From Pseudoduganella violacea (lineage in GTDB: Bacteria > Pseudomonadota > Gammaproteobacteria > Burkholderiales > Burkholderiaceae_D): a stretch of DNA of 64,000 nucleotides. Location of the stretch: the NCBI RefSeq assembly GCF_014191875.1, contig NZ_JACHXD010000016.1, positions 62,001-126,000 on the forward strand, in the 5' to 3' direction. Within the stretch, counting starts at the first letter, position 1. Every line of letters starts with the position of its first letter. The translations under genes were made by a program, and so were the position numbers. Positions 41,670 to 50,183 of the stretch are shown one piece after another. The notes beneath the pieces are model-generated. The model had not been told where the DNA came from. It did not search any database and saw only the letters and a program-made list of their open reading frames with translations.

Positions 41670-43301
41670 CTAGGATACCATCCCGTCGAGCCGCCAGCCC
41701 TGCGGCGTATGCGACAAGGTGTGGCTGAGGCCCAGCGCGGACAGGAAGCGGCGGTCGTGCGAGACCACGGCCAGCGCGCCGCTGAAGCCTTGCAGCGCCT
41801 GTTCCAGCGCGGTGACGGCGTGCAGGTCGAGGTGGTTGGTCGGCTCGTCCAGCAGCAGGAATTGCGCGGGTTCCTTGCGCCACAGGGCGCAAGCCAGGGC
41901 CGCCTTTAAACGCTCGCCGCCGCTCAGGGCTTCGGCCGGCGTATGCACATGGCGCGCGCCGAGACCGAGCAGGGCGAGGCGGCTGCGCAGCTCTCCTTCC
42001 GGCAGCGGGCTTTCCAGCTGGCGCAGGCGTTCCAGCACCGACAGCCCGGGCGGCAGCAGCACGGCGGCATGCTGGTCGAGCCAGGCCATCGGCAGCGGGC
42101 TGCGGCAGATACCGGATAGCGGCGCTTCCAGTCCCGCCAGCATTTTCAGCAGCGTGGTCTTGCCGCAGCCATTCGGGCCGGTGATGGCGAGGCGGATGGG
42201 ACCGCACAGTGCCAGGTCGAGCGGCGGCGTATCGGCTGGAAAAGGCGCGCATGCTTGTTCCAGTTCGACCACGCGCTTGCCTGGCGCAACGGCGCTGGCG
42301 GGCAGCAGCAGCGCCACCGCCTGTTCGGACACGATCCTCTCCGCTGCCTCGCGCACCGCCTGGTCCATTGTGAGGCGGCTTTCTTCATGCTGTTTTGCCA
42401 CGCGGCCGGCGTGGACTTCTGCACGGTCCTGCATGCGGCCCAGCAGGATGGGCGCGAGATTGGCGCTCTTGGCATTGCGCTTGTTGCGGGCCATGCGCGC
42501 ATGCTGGGCATCGTGCTGGCGGCGCAGTTCGCGCAGGCCCGATTCGCGTTCGGTGCGGGCGTGGTCCAGCGTTGCCTGCGCCGCGCTGGCGGCGCTGTCG
42601 CGCTGCTCGCGGTACAGGGTGTAGTTGCCGCCGTAGCTGTGCAACTGGCCGTCGCGCAGCTCCAGGATGCGCTCCATTTGGTCGAGCAGCTCGCGGTCAT
42701 GGCTGACCACGATGGCGCCGCCGCGCCATGCGCGCAAGGCCGCTTCCAGCCAGTCGCGGCCCGGGCGGTCGAGGTGGTTGCTTGGCTCGTCCAGCAGCAG
42801 CCAGTCGGCTTGCGACAGCAGGGCCCCGGCGAGGGCGATGCGCATCAGCTCTCCGCCGCTCAGGTTCGCGGCGGCCTGCTGCGGCTGAACCGCCGGCAGG
42901 CCGGCATCGCGCAGAGCGCAGCCGAAAGCGGCCGGAATATGCCAGCGGCCTTCCAGCAGATCGAGATCGCCGGCCAGCATGTCGCCCTTTTCGACGCGGG
43001 CGAGAGCGGCAAACAGCTCCGCCAGTCCGGCCACGGCGGCAACGGTGGCGCCGGGTGCGGGACGAATTTCCTGCGGCACGTAGGCGAGGCTGCCGTTGCA
43101 GGCGATACGGCCGCCATCGGGCTGGCGCTGACCGCTCAATATGGCGGCCAGCACGGATTTTCCCGCGCCATTGGCGCCGACAAGACCGGTTAGCTCGCGC
43201 TGGAAGGATGCGTTCAGGCCGTCGAACAGCATGCGGCCATCGGGGAGCATGGCCGAGACGTGGCGCAGCTCCAGAGAGAGTTCTTTTGGATTGGATAACA
43301 T
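41670..43301 (-). CDS. ABC-F ATPase with two nucleotide-binding domains
   Basis: Taking ATG 43301 (MLSNPKELSLELRHV), the protein has 543 residues and no TM segments. NBD1: GANGAGKS (42-49), LSGGELMRIALAGALL (147-162), DEPSNHLD (171-178). The linker (about 230-330) is basic and helical (RRQHDAQHARMARNKRNAKS). NBD2: GPNGCGKTT (375-383), LSGGERLKAALA (459-470), DEPTNHLD (485-492). ABC-F proteins act on ribosomes; this form resembles YheS/Uup-like or resistance-type members. A promoter with overlapping terminator lies about 150 bp upstream (43422-43479). Confidence 0.92.
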   Translation of the reverse strand: MLSNPKELSLELRHVSAMLPDGRMLFDGLNASFQRELTGLVGANGAGKSVLAAILSGQRQPDGGRIACNGSLAYVPQEIRPAPGATVAAVAGLAELFAALARVEKGDMLAGDLDLLEGRWHIPAAFGCALRDAGLPAVQPQQAAANLSGGELMRIALAGALLSQADWLLLDEPSNHLDRPGRDWLEAALRAWRGGAIVVSHDRELLDQMERILELRDGQLHSYGGNYTLYREQRDSAASAAQATLDHARTERESGLRELRRQHDAQHARMARNKRNAKSANLAPILLGRMQDRAEVHAGRVAKQHEESRLTMDQAVREAAERIVSEQAVALLLPASAVAPGKRVVELEQACAPFPADTPPLDLALCGPIRLAITGPNGCGKTTLLKMLAGLEAPLSGICRSPLPMAWLDQHAAVLLPPGLSVLERLRQLESPLPEGELRSRLALLGLGARHVHTPAEALSGGERLKAALACALWRKEPAQFLLLDEPTNHLDLHAVTALEQALQGFSGALAVVSHDRRFLSALGLSHTLSHTPQGWRLDGMVS

Positions 43302-43421
43302 ATAAGCCCCGGTGACGAGATTCGTCAGCGCAGCGGCGATGCACAGCAAGGCAAAGCAGCAGCGGTCGTTTGCGGATGTGGGCTTAGATGTCCATTTGGG
43401 GTGGGTGCTCCGGAAGAAAAA

Positions 43422-43448
43422 GGCGCTGCCGATATTTTCAGCAGCGCC
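43422..43448 (-). terminator. Rho-independent terminator of the TonB-receptor/phytase operon
   Basis: On the minus strand GGCGCTGC (43448-43441) pairs with GCAGCGCC (43429-43422) across an 11-base loop, followed by TTTTTCTTCC (43421-43412). It sits 70 bp after the phytase stop. It overlaps the transcription start expected for the ABC-F promoter. Confidence 0.8.
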
Positions 43449-43451
43449 CGC

Positions 43452-43479
43452 AGTTTAACGCATCAGCGCGAATTGTCAA
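43452..43479 (-). promoter_or_regulatory. Sigma70-like promoter for the ABC-F gene
   Basis: TTGACA (43479-43474) and TAAACT (43457-43452) on the minus strand have a 16-bp spacer, close to consensus. The predicted start falls near 43445, inside the terminator stem, giving a leader of about 145 nt before the ABC-F ATG. Such leaders often carry attenuation elements in ABC-F genes; I did not recognise one. Confidence 0.6.
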
Positions 43480-43505
43480 CCGCCGCCGTGTTTGCGTTTC
43501 ATGTT
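43479..43505 (-). CDS. Possible 8-codon ORF after phytase
   Basis: Behind a strong AAGAAAGGAG site (7-base spacing) the minus strand reads ATG and then KRKHGGG and TGA, with the ATG at about 43502. The peptide would be MKRKHGGG. It lies 13 bp after the phytase stop and its stop overlaps the -35 box of the ABC-F promoter. It may be translational debris or a very short peptide. Confidence 0.2.
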
Positions 43506-43517
43506 GGCGCTCCTTTC

Positions 43518-45392
43518 TTAAGGCAGGTTCAGGGCGCGGGCGATATCGTCCCAGGCCACGTATTTGAAGTTCTGCGGACCATCGGGCAAGCGCTTGTAGC
43601 CATCCTGCACGACCAGCATGCCTTTGGCGTAAGGGCCGCCCAGATTGGCCGAGGTCACGTCGAGGCCATCGGTTTCGGACGCGCCATCCACACCGGCCGC
43701 CACGTTCATGCCGATGCGGAAGCGTCCGCGCACGGCGTGCGGCGCGGCGGCGTCCAGCACCACATAGCTGTTGTCGCCCTGGCTGGACACCACCAGATAG
43801 CTGGCCTTCTCGCCGTGGTAGAGGGCCATGCCTTCGACGTCGGCCTTGAGCGCGGGACCAACTGGCAGGATCATGCGCAGCGGCTCGGCCTTGGCGGCGC
43901 TGGCCGAGGTGGACCAGACGCCGAGTTTTTCCTCGCCGATGAAGAGGCGCCCGCTGCGGTCGTCGGCCACGCAGCCTTCGGGCTGGCTGGCGACGGCGAA
44001 GCTGCGCAGCAGGGCGGCGCGGAAGCGGCCTTCGCTGCGTTCGATGCGGTAGTGCTGGTAGCGGCCATCCTTGTCGTTGACGAAGGCTTCCAGTGCGCCG
44101 CCGGACGGCTGGTAAAGGCACATGCCGTAGATCTTTTCCAGCGTTGTCGGGAAGACGGCGGCTTCGGCGGCGTCACCCTTGGCATCGATGGTGAACAGCA
44201 TCAGCGTGTTGTCGTCGCGGCGCGTGGCGGCGGCCAGATCGAAACGTTCACCCGCGAGCAGCACGTTCTGGCGGATGTCGACGTTGTTCAGCCGTCCCGA
44301 TTCCAGCAACTGGGTTTGTTTGCCTTGCAGATCGTAGGCCAGCAAGCCTTGCTTCTTGTTGGTGCCGAAGACGCGCGAAGCGGCCGGGTTGGTGGGATGC
44401 AGCCAGATCGCCGGATCGTCGGCCGCGTCGCCCTGGCGTTCCATCGGGTCGGTCTGGGTGCGCGGTTCGACAATAGCGAAGGGGATGGCGGCGGGCGCTT
44501 GGCCAGCGGACGTCCATGCCAGGGCGCGCGCCTGCCACGGCGCGTTTTCAGCAGTTTTGTAGGCGAGACTGACCGCGTTGCCACCGGCTGCGCGGACTGC
44601 AAGCGCGTTGCCTCTGCCGCCTTTTGCCGCAAGCTGCTGGCTGCCCGCCGCTTCCCATTTGCCTTCGCGCTGGCGGAACAGATGCAGTTTGGCGCCGTCC
44701 TTGTCCAGCAGCGCGGCGCCGCCAGGCAGCAGGGACAGCGCGCCCGCGCCGCCCGCCAGCTTGCCGTATGGCGCGCGCAGGGCCACAGCCTGGCGCTGGC
44801 CGGAACCTTCGGCATCGGCGCGGTAGGCCCACAGGCCGAAGTCCGATTCGGCGGCCAGCAGGGTATGGCTGTCGTCATCCACGCGGCAGTGCTTGATATG
44901 CGGCGGCAGCGCCAGCTTGCGCACCGGCCGGTACTGCGCGCCGGACAGCAGCCATTGCTCCGACTGGCCATCTTTCCCGATCAGGAACAGGTGGTCGATG
45001 CGCTGGGCGTCGCGGTACAGGCAGGACGCCTCCACGTCGAAGCCCGGCGCGGGCAGCGCGGGCAGGGCGTTCAGCGTACCGCGCGCCAGGTCGACGACGA
45101 GGGGTTGGGCGCGCTCGGTGTTGGAATCGACCACCACGGCCAGCATGCCTTCGGCATGGCTGCGGGTGTCGAGCTGGCGGGCGCGGATGGGAAACTGGGC
45201 GCGCTGCGCGCCGCTTGCGTCGAGCAGGCGCAGGCCGTTCTTGTCCAGCGCCAGCCAGCCGCCGTCCGGCAGGGCCGCCAGTTCGGCCGCGTTGGCCAGT
45301 GTCGAAGGAAGGGCCGGCGCCGGCGTTGCCGCCACGGCGGCTGACGAAGCCAGGAGCGCGCCGATCGCGCTTTGAATCATGCTCTTTCTCAT
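43518..45392 (-). CDS. Beta-propeller phytase (3-phytase-like), exported
   Basis: The 624-residue protein has a signal peptide (MRKSMIQSAIGALLASSAAV, cleaved near VAATPA). The C-terminal half (about 310-620) is the BPP domain: GDAADDPAIWLHPTNP, FGTNKKQGLLAYDLQG, LNNVDIRQ, ASQPEGCVADD, RLFIGEEKLGVW, KADVEGMALYH and SSQGDNSYVV, with the usual Asp/Glu calcium-binding residues. The N-terminal half is a weaker, degenerate propeller, so the whole is a two-domain BPP. It releases phosphate from phytate. It starts 9 bp after the TonB receptor stop, so both form an operon. Confidence 0.9.
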   Translation of the reverse strand: MRKSMIQSAIGALLASSAAVAATPAPALPSTLANAAELAALPDGGWLALDKNGLRLLDASGAQRAQFPIRARQLDTRSHAEGMLAVVVDSNTERAQPLVVDLARGTLNALPALPAPGFDVEASCLYRDAQRIDHLFLIGKDGQSEQWLLSGAQYRPVRKLALPPHIKHCRVDDDSHTLLAAESDFGLWAYRADAEGSGQRQAVALRAPYGKLAGGAGALSLLPGGAALLDKDGAKLHLFRQREGKWEAAGSQQLAAKGGRGNALAVRAAGGNAVSLAYKTAENAPWQARALAWTSAGQAPAAIPFAIVEPRTQTDPMERQGDAADDPAIWLHPTNPAASRVFGTNKKQGLLAYDLQGKQTQLLESGRLNNVDIRQNVLLAGERFDLAAATRRDDNTLMLFTIDAKGDAAEAAVFPTTLEKIYGMCLYQPSGGALEAFVNDKDGRYQHYRIERSEGRFRAALLRSFAVASQPEGCVADDRSGRLFIGEEKLGVWSTSASAAKAEPLRMILPVGPALKADVEGMALYHGEKASYLVVSSQGDNSYVVLDAAAPHAVRGRFRIGMNVAAGVDGASETDGLDVTSANLGGPYAKGMLVVQDGYKRLPDGPQNFKYVAWDDIARALNLP

Positions 45393-45400
45393 ATGCTCTC

Positions 45401-47941
45401 TTAGAAAATGGCGGCTTTCAGGCCGATCTTGTAGGTGCGTCCGTATTGCTCGTACTGCGCGTTGTGGTTTTTGCTGCCTTGATAGACGTAGTACTTTTCG
45501 TTGTTCAGATTGGCCGCTTCGAAGGTCAGCTGGAAGCGCTTGTCGATCTGCCAGGAGAAGGAAAAATCCAGCTGCTTCTGGCTGTCCACCATGCGGTCCT
45601 GGCTGGCGTTCAGGATATCCGAGCCCAGTTCCAGCAGATACGGCGATTTGTAGTTCAAGGCCAGGCGGGTGCTGACCGGACCCTGTTCGTAGCCCAGCAT
45701 CAGGTTCATCACGCGGTCGGACTGGCCGGGCAGCGCGATGCTGCGCGACAGGCGCGCCTTGGCCTTGGTATCGAAGCGGGCCACGTCGGCGCGCGAGTCG
45801 GTCCAGGCGGCGTTCGCGCCCAACAGCAGATTATTGAACGGCGCCGGCAGCATGCGCAGCGGCTGCATCCAGGACAGCTCGATGCCCTTCACCTTGGCCT
45901 TGTCGCCGTTCTCGTAGGACGTGGCGCTGGTGTAGCCGGCCCACTGGCCGCTGCCCGCCAGATTGGTGGTGTAGGTGAAGTTGCGGATATCCTTGTGGAA
46001 GAAGTAGGCCGATACCGTGCCGTCGCTGCCGATGAGGCGTTCCACACCCAGATCCAGGTTGCGCGACTTGAGCGGCGCAAGGTCCGGATTGCCGATCACG
46101 GCTTCGGTATTGCTGGCGAGGCTGACACCCGGCGCCAGCTGGCTGAAATTGGCGCGCACCACGGAGCTGGTGACGGCGGCGCGCACGCTGGTTTGCTGGT
46201 CCACATCGTAGCGTGCCTGCAGCGAAGGCAGCCAGTTGGTGTAGGAGCGGCTGCGGTTCAGCGGCGTGATGGTGCTGCCAGCTACTTGCGAACCGGCGGC
46301 GTCGAAGCGGGTGCGTTCGGCGCGCACACCGGCCAGCAGGCGCCAGGCGTCGAAAGAGACGCTGTCCTGCACGTAGGCGGCGTCGATATTCTCGTTCATC
46401 GTGTAGTCGTTGATGCTCGACTCGGCGGCAAGGCGGGCGGCGTTGCGGTCCAGATTAGCTACGCGGGCGCGGATGGCGGCCGGATCGAGCGCGATGCCGA
46501 TGCGTCCCAGCTTGTAATCGAGCTCGCTGCCCTGCACGAAGCTGGACATGGCGACCGAACCGGCGCCCCAGTAGTTCGGGCTGGACGATTTGCTGCTGTT
46601 ATAGGCCCACTGGTTGGTGTCGTTGGTTTTCTCGCGGCGGCTGGTTTTCAGGCCGAATTTCAGCTCGTGATGCAGATCGCCGGTGTCGAAGCCGCGACCC
46701 AGGTCGGCGCGCAGGTGGCGCGCCTTGTCGTTGGAATAGCGCTGCTGCAGGGTGATGGCGTTCAGGCTGTAATTGGCTGGATCGAACAGCGCGGCCGGAC
46801 CTTGCAGCTGGGGCTTCTCGCCATTCAGGAAGCCGACGCCGGCGAAGTTGGCATTGCCGCGGAAGCGGCCATCGTTCAGCGATTCCGGTGTGTCTTCGTC
46901 GGCGCGGCTGATGCCGCCGGAAGCGGAGAACTGCCAGGCGCCGATTTTCTGTTCGGTGCCCAGCACCAGCGAGCCGATCTCCTGGGTGTATTTGCGCTGG
47001 CGGATGCGGCGCTCGGCGCGCGCGCTGGCGGTAACGCCTTCCAGCACGCCGCCACCGCTGAAATTGCCGACGGTGATGCGGTCGCGCACTTCGTCGTCGC
47101 TGAAGCGGCTCAGGAAGCTGCGCAGGTAGAAGCTGCTGCCCGCTTCGGGGCGGTAATCCAGGTTCACGGCGGCGGCCTTGCGTTCGCGCACCGGCAGATA
47201 GTCGCGCAGCTCGAAGCCGCCCAGGCGCTCGCCATCCCATGCGCCGCCGGTTTCCACATTGTCGGAGCCGAATTTGCGTTTCTCGGCGCTCAGGCCCACG
47301 GCCACACCCAGTTTGCCGTCCATGAAGCGCTGCGCCCACAGCAGGCCGGCGCTCGGGCTTTTCTTGCCGGTGTTGCCGTCATGACTGGCGGCCGCGTTCA
47401 CGTTGAGCAGCGTGCCGGGCAGGTCGAAGGCGGACAGCGATTTGACTTCCACCGAGCCGCCCAGGGAGTTGGCGTCCTGTTCGGGCAGCAGGGTCTTGCT
47501 CACTTCGAGGGAGCGGATCAGGCCCGCGGGCAGCACATCCAGCGCCACAGCGCGGCGGCCAGCTTCCGGCGAGGGCACCAGCGCGCCGTTGATGGTGACG
47601 CCATTCAGGTCCGGACCGAGGCCGCGCACCGTGACATAGCGGCCTTCGCCCTGGTCGCGCTGCACCGAGACGCCGGGCAGGCGGGCCAGCGCTTCGGCGG
47701 CGTTCTTGTCCGGCAGGCCGCCAATATCGTCGCTGCTGACGACGCTGACGATATTGTCGGCCTTCTCCTGCGCGGAAATGGCCTTGCTCAGGCTCGCGCG
47801 CTGGCCGGTCACGACGACGGCGGCGGCCACCGGGCCGGTGTCAGCCAGTTCGGCGTGGGCGCTGCACATGGCGAGGATGCCGAGGCTCAGGGTAGTCAGG
47901 CGCAGGGCGGCGGGCTTGTTCGGCTGGGTCTTGGTATGCAT
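45401..47941 (-). CDS. TonB-dependent receptor, probably for inositol phosphates
   Basis: The 846-residue protein has a signal peptide (LGILAMCSAHAELADTG). The plug carries TonB-box-like VVVTGQRASLSKAI, then DIGGLPDKNAAEALARLPGV, YVTVRGLGPDLNGVTING, IRSLEVSKTLLPEQDANSLG and GSVEVKSLSAF. This is the sphingomonad/Caulobacter-type TBDR with no N-terminal signalling domain. The barrel ends QYGRTYKIGLKAAIF with a terminal Phe. Since it precedes a phytase by 9 bp, phytate or its products are the likely ligands. A TAGAAT -10-like box lies at 47972-47977 upstream of the gene. Confidence 0.92.
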   Translation of the reverse strand: MHTKTQPNKPAALRLTTLSLGILAMCSAHAELADTGPVAAAVVVTGQRASLSKAISAQEKADNIVSVVSSDDIGGLPDKNAAEALARLPGVSVQRDQGEGRYVTVRGLGPDLNGVTINGALVPSPEAGRRAVALDVLPAGLIRSLEVSKTLLPEQDANSLGGSVEVKSLSAFDLPGTLLNVNAAASHDGNTGKKSPSAGLLWAQRFMDGKLGVAVGLSAEKRKFGSDNVETGGAWDGERLGGFELRDYLPVRERKAAAVNLDYRPEAGSSFYLRSFLSRFSDDEVRDRITVGNFSGGGVLEGVTASARAERRIRQRKYTQEIGSLVLGTEQKIGAWQFSASGGISRADEDTPESLNDGRFRGNANFAGVGFLNGEKPQLQGPAALFDPANYSLNAITLQQRYSNDKARHLRADLGRGFDTGDLHHELKFGLKTSRREKTNDTNQWAYNSSKSSSPNYWGAGSVAMSSFVQGSELDYKLGRIGIALDPAAIRARVANLDRNAARLAAESSINDYTMNENIDAAYVQDSVSFDAWRLLAGVRAERTRFDAAGSQVAGSTITPLNRSRSYTNWLPSLQARYDVDQQTSVRAAVTSSVVRANFSQLAPGVSLASNTEAVIGNPDLAPLKSRNLDLGVERLIGSDGTVSAYFFHKDIRNFTYTTNLAGSGQWAGYTSATSYENGDKAKVKGIELSWMQPLRMLPAPFNNLLLGANAAWTDSRADVARFDTKAKARLSRSIALPGQSDRVMNLMLGYEQGPVSTRLALNYKSPYLLELGSDILNASQDRMVDSQKQLDFSFSWQIDKRFQLTFEAANLNNEKYYVYQGSKNHNAQYEQYGRTYKIGLKAAIF

Positions 47942-48255
47942 GGTGTGTGGATGAGTGGTTGAACGGGGCGGATTCTAGGCAGGGAATGTGTCAGCTTTGT
48001 TACGAGCTTTGGCCGCAGCCCCGGATTCGGCCCGATTTGCCGCATCCGGCGCGGGATCTGAGCTGAAATGACCTGTCTGCGCGGCGGGTGCGCGCCGTCT
48101 TGCAAGGTATGGCGTGCCGGCTTTCCCTATGAGATAAGGGTGCGGCCCGCGCTTGCCGCAAAAAAGATGTGAGCTGTTTGCACCTCCCGCTTGTCATCGC
48201 CCCGTCATATGGCGGCGATAAGCTGCTGCGGCCCTCTCGATACCGTCCCAACGCC
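47942..48255. other. Divergent intergenic region, no gene recognised
   Basis: These 314 bp separate the TonB receptor start from the degenerate GGDEF start. The receptor side has a -10-like TAGAAT (minus strand, 47977-47972) but no clear -35. The GGDEF side has an in-frame GTG at 48169 whose extension does not look like protein. Nothing else was found. Confidence 0.4.
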
Positions 48256-49170
48256 ATGCTCAGATTGCACCGCAACTTCCTCATCGCCGCCGCGCTGGCC
48301 ATGCTCTCGCTGCCCTTCCTGTACGCGGCGCTGGGAGCGGCCAAACCTGTTGCGGCCTGGCGCTGGATGGACATCGTGGGCGAAGGAGGCACCGCGCTGA
48401 TGGCGGGCGTGTGGCTGCTGATTACCCTGAGCAGCCGTCCCGGTGGACTGGTGACGCGCCTGCTGGCCGGCGGGCTGGCGGCCATCATGCTGGGCTGCTG
48501 GGCCGACTGCATGGACGAATTCTTTCGCATCCCCAAGGACGAGGTGTGGGACAACTGGCTGGAAGGCTTGATGCCGCTGGGGATGCTGGTGCTCACGGCG
48601 GGCATGTATTACTGGCGCCAGGAGCAATTCAGCCTGAACGAACATTTGCAGAAGCGCGAGCGCCTGTTCCGCGACCATCGCGCCTTCGACCGCATCACGC
48701 AGCTGGCGGGCGCCGGTTATCTGCGCACCCAGTTGCGCCTGGAGCGCGAAAACCATCCAGGCCGCGGCTGCGCCCTGGTTTTGCTGGACATCGACGGCTT
48801 CCACCGCATCAATCGCGAACACGGCCAGCGTGAAGGCGACCGCGCACTGCAGGCCGTGGGCCATATGCTGCTGCTCAATCTGCGCAATGAAGATCTGCTA
48901 TGCCGCTATGCGGGCGACCGTTTCGCCATCCTGATGCCCTGCACCGGCGCGCAGGAGGCGCGCGCCATCGCCGCCCATCTATGCGCCATGGTGGGCAAGA
49001 TGCGCCATCACGGCAGCCAGGGATTAATCGCCATCAGCCTGCGTCACGCCTGCGCCGCCGCCGAAGGCGAGGCCGACGAGCTGCTGGCCCGCCTGGGCCG
49101 CGAAATCGACCAATCCGCGCCGCAGCCTGGCGAGACGGTGCTGGGCGGCCAGCGGGCAGCGCCGACGTGA
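48256..49170 (+). CDS. Membrane protein with degenerate GGDEF domain
   Basis: Taking ATG 48256 (MLRLHRNFLIAAALAM), it has 304 residues. Four hydrophobic segments (about 8-30, 38-60, 66-85, 105-120) anchor it. The GGDEF domain (about 165-285) keeps LVLLDIDGFHRIN with D178 and D180, but the active site reads YAGDRF (218-223) instead of GGDEF, so cyclase activity is unlikely. It may be a c-di-GMP or GTP sensor, or a partner-binding domain. Its stop overlaps the AraC-like start (GTGA), so the two products are made together. Confidence 0.8.
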   Translation: MLRLHRNFLIAAALAMLSLPFLYAALGAAKPVAAWRWMDIVGEGGTALMAGVWLLITLSSRPGGLVTRLLAGGLAAIMLGCWADCMDEFFRIPKDEVWDNWLEGLMPLGMLVLTAGMYYWRQEQFSLNEHLQKRERLFRDHRAFDRITQLAGAGYLRTQLRLERENHPGRGCALVLLDIDGFHRINREHGQREGDRALQAVGHMLLLNLRNEDLLCRYAGDRFAILMPCTGAQEARAIAAHLCAMVGKMRHHGSQGLIAISLRHACAAAEGEADELLARLGREIDQSAPQPGETVLGGQRAAPT

Positions 49171-50183
49171 TCGCCTTCCACACCATCGGCGACGCCTGCA
49201 TTGCGGCAGGCCAGCAGCCCGCGCTGGCGCTCGACTATGCGCGCAGCCGCGAGGCGGCGGACAGCGCGCTGCTGCGCGGCCTGTGGCTGGACGCTTCGGT
49301 ACTGTCCGATCCCGCCAGCATGATTACACCGGGCCAGTACCACCAATTGCTGGCGAATACGCTGCGCGCCTTGAACAGCTCCGATACCAGCTTCATGCTG
49401 GGCCAGCACCTGCTGCCCGGCCATAACGGTGCGATCAGCCACGCGCTGCTGCATGCACAGAACCTGCGCCAGGCGCTGGAACTGCTGACGGCCTGGCATG
49501 CCCGCTTGACGCCGCTGCTTTGCCCCCGGCTGCGCGAGGAGAACGGCATCGCCGTGCTGTACTGGGTCGACAGTTATGGCGCTCCCAGCCTGCTGCCCGC
49601 GCTGGTGGAAATGCATATGACGGCCGTTGTAGCCATGTGCCGCTGGCTCGGCGGCGAGCGCCTGCCCTGGCGCTTCTGCTTCAACCGCGCCTCGCCTTCG
49701 CATGTGGAACAGCACGAAGTGCATTTGGGTTCCGAGCTACGCTTCAACTGCCATCTGGATGCGATGCTGATCGACGCCGCCTGGCTGGACCGCCCCTGGC
49801 CGCGCGGCAACGCGGTGGCGGCCTCCGTCGCCCTGCGCAATGCGGCCGGCGAAACGGCGGCGCTGCCTAGCCTGCCCGATGCGATGTACAACTATCTGCT
49901 GGAACGGGTGCGGCGGGCGCCGTCGCAAGAGCAGGCCGCCGCCGATTTCGGCGCCAGCCCGGCCACGCTGAAGCGCTATCTCTCGCGCCACGGCACGCAT
50001 TTTCAAGCCGAACTGGATCAGGTGCGCACCCACGTCGCGCTGCATCTCTTTCACAGCCGGCGCGCCGACAACGAGGCCGTGGCCCAGTACCTGGGCTTCC
50101 ACGACGCCACCAATTTCCGCCGCTCCTTCAAGCGCTGGACCGGCAAGACGCCGGCCTTGCTGCGCGATGCGCTGCTGGCCTAG
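49167..50183 (+). CDS. AraC-family regulator with Arabinose_bd-type N-terminal domain
   Basis: It begins at GTG 49167, overlapping the upstream stop by 4 bp, giving 338 residues. The N-terminal domain (about 1-210) has the Arabinose_bd (PF12625) look: GQYHQLLANTLRALNSSDTS, FMLGQHLLPGHNGAISHALL, QNLRQALELLTAWH and WRFCFNRASPSHVEQHEVHL. The C-terminal HTH_18 (about 235-330) has PSQEQAAADFGASPATLKRY, EAVAQYLGFHDATNFRRSFK and RWTGKTPALLRD. The likely targets are unknown. Coupling to a degenerate GGDEF suggests the membrane protein controls it. Confidence 0.88.
   Translation: MIAFHTIGDACIAAGQQPALALDYARSREAADSALLRGLWLDASVLSDPASMITPGQYHQLLANTLRALNSSDTSFMLGQHLLPGHNGAISHALLHAQNLRQALELLTAWHARLTPLLCPRLREENGIAVLYWVDSYGAPSLLPALVEMHMTAVVAMCRWLGGERLPWRFCFNRASPSHVEQHEVHLGSELRFNCHLDAMLIDAAWLDRPWPRGNAVAASVALRNAAGETAALPSLPDAMYNYLLERVRRAPSQEQAAADFGASPATLKRYLSRHGTHFQAELDQVRTHVALHLFHSRRADNEAVAQYLGFHDATNFRRSFKRWTGKTPALLRDALLA

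Noticed and set aside
45215..47962. A 915-codon frame antisense to the TonB receptor
   Set aside because: It is an artefact of GC bias; the receptor on the other strand has a signal peptide, plug motifs and a terminal Phe.
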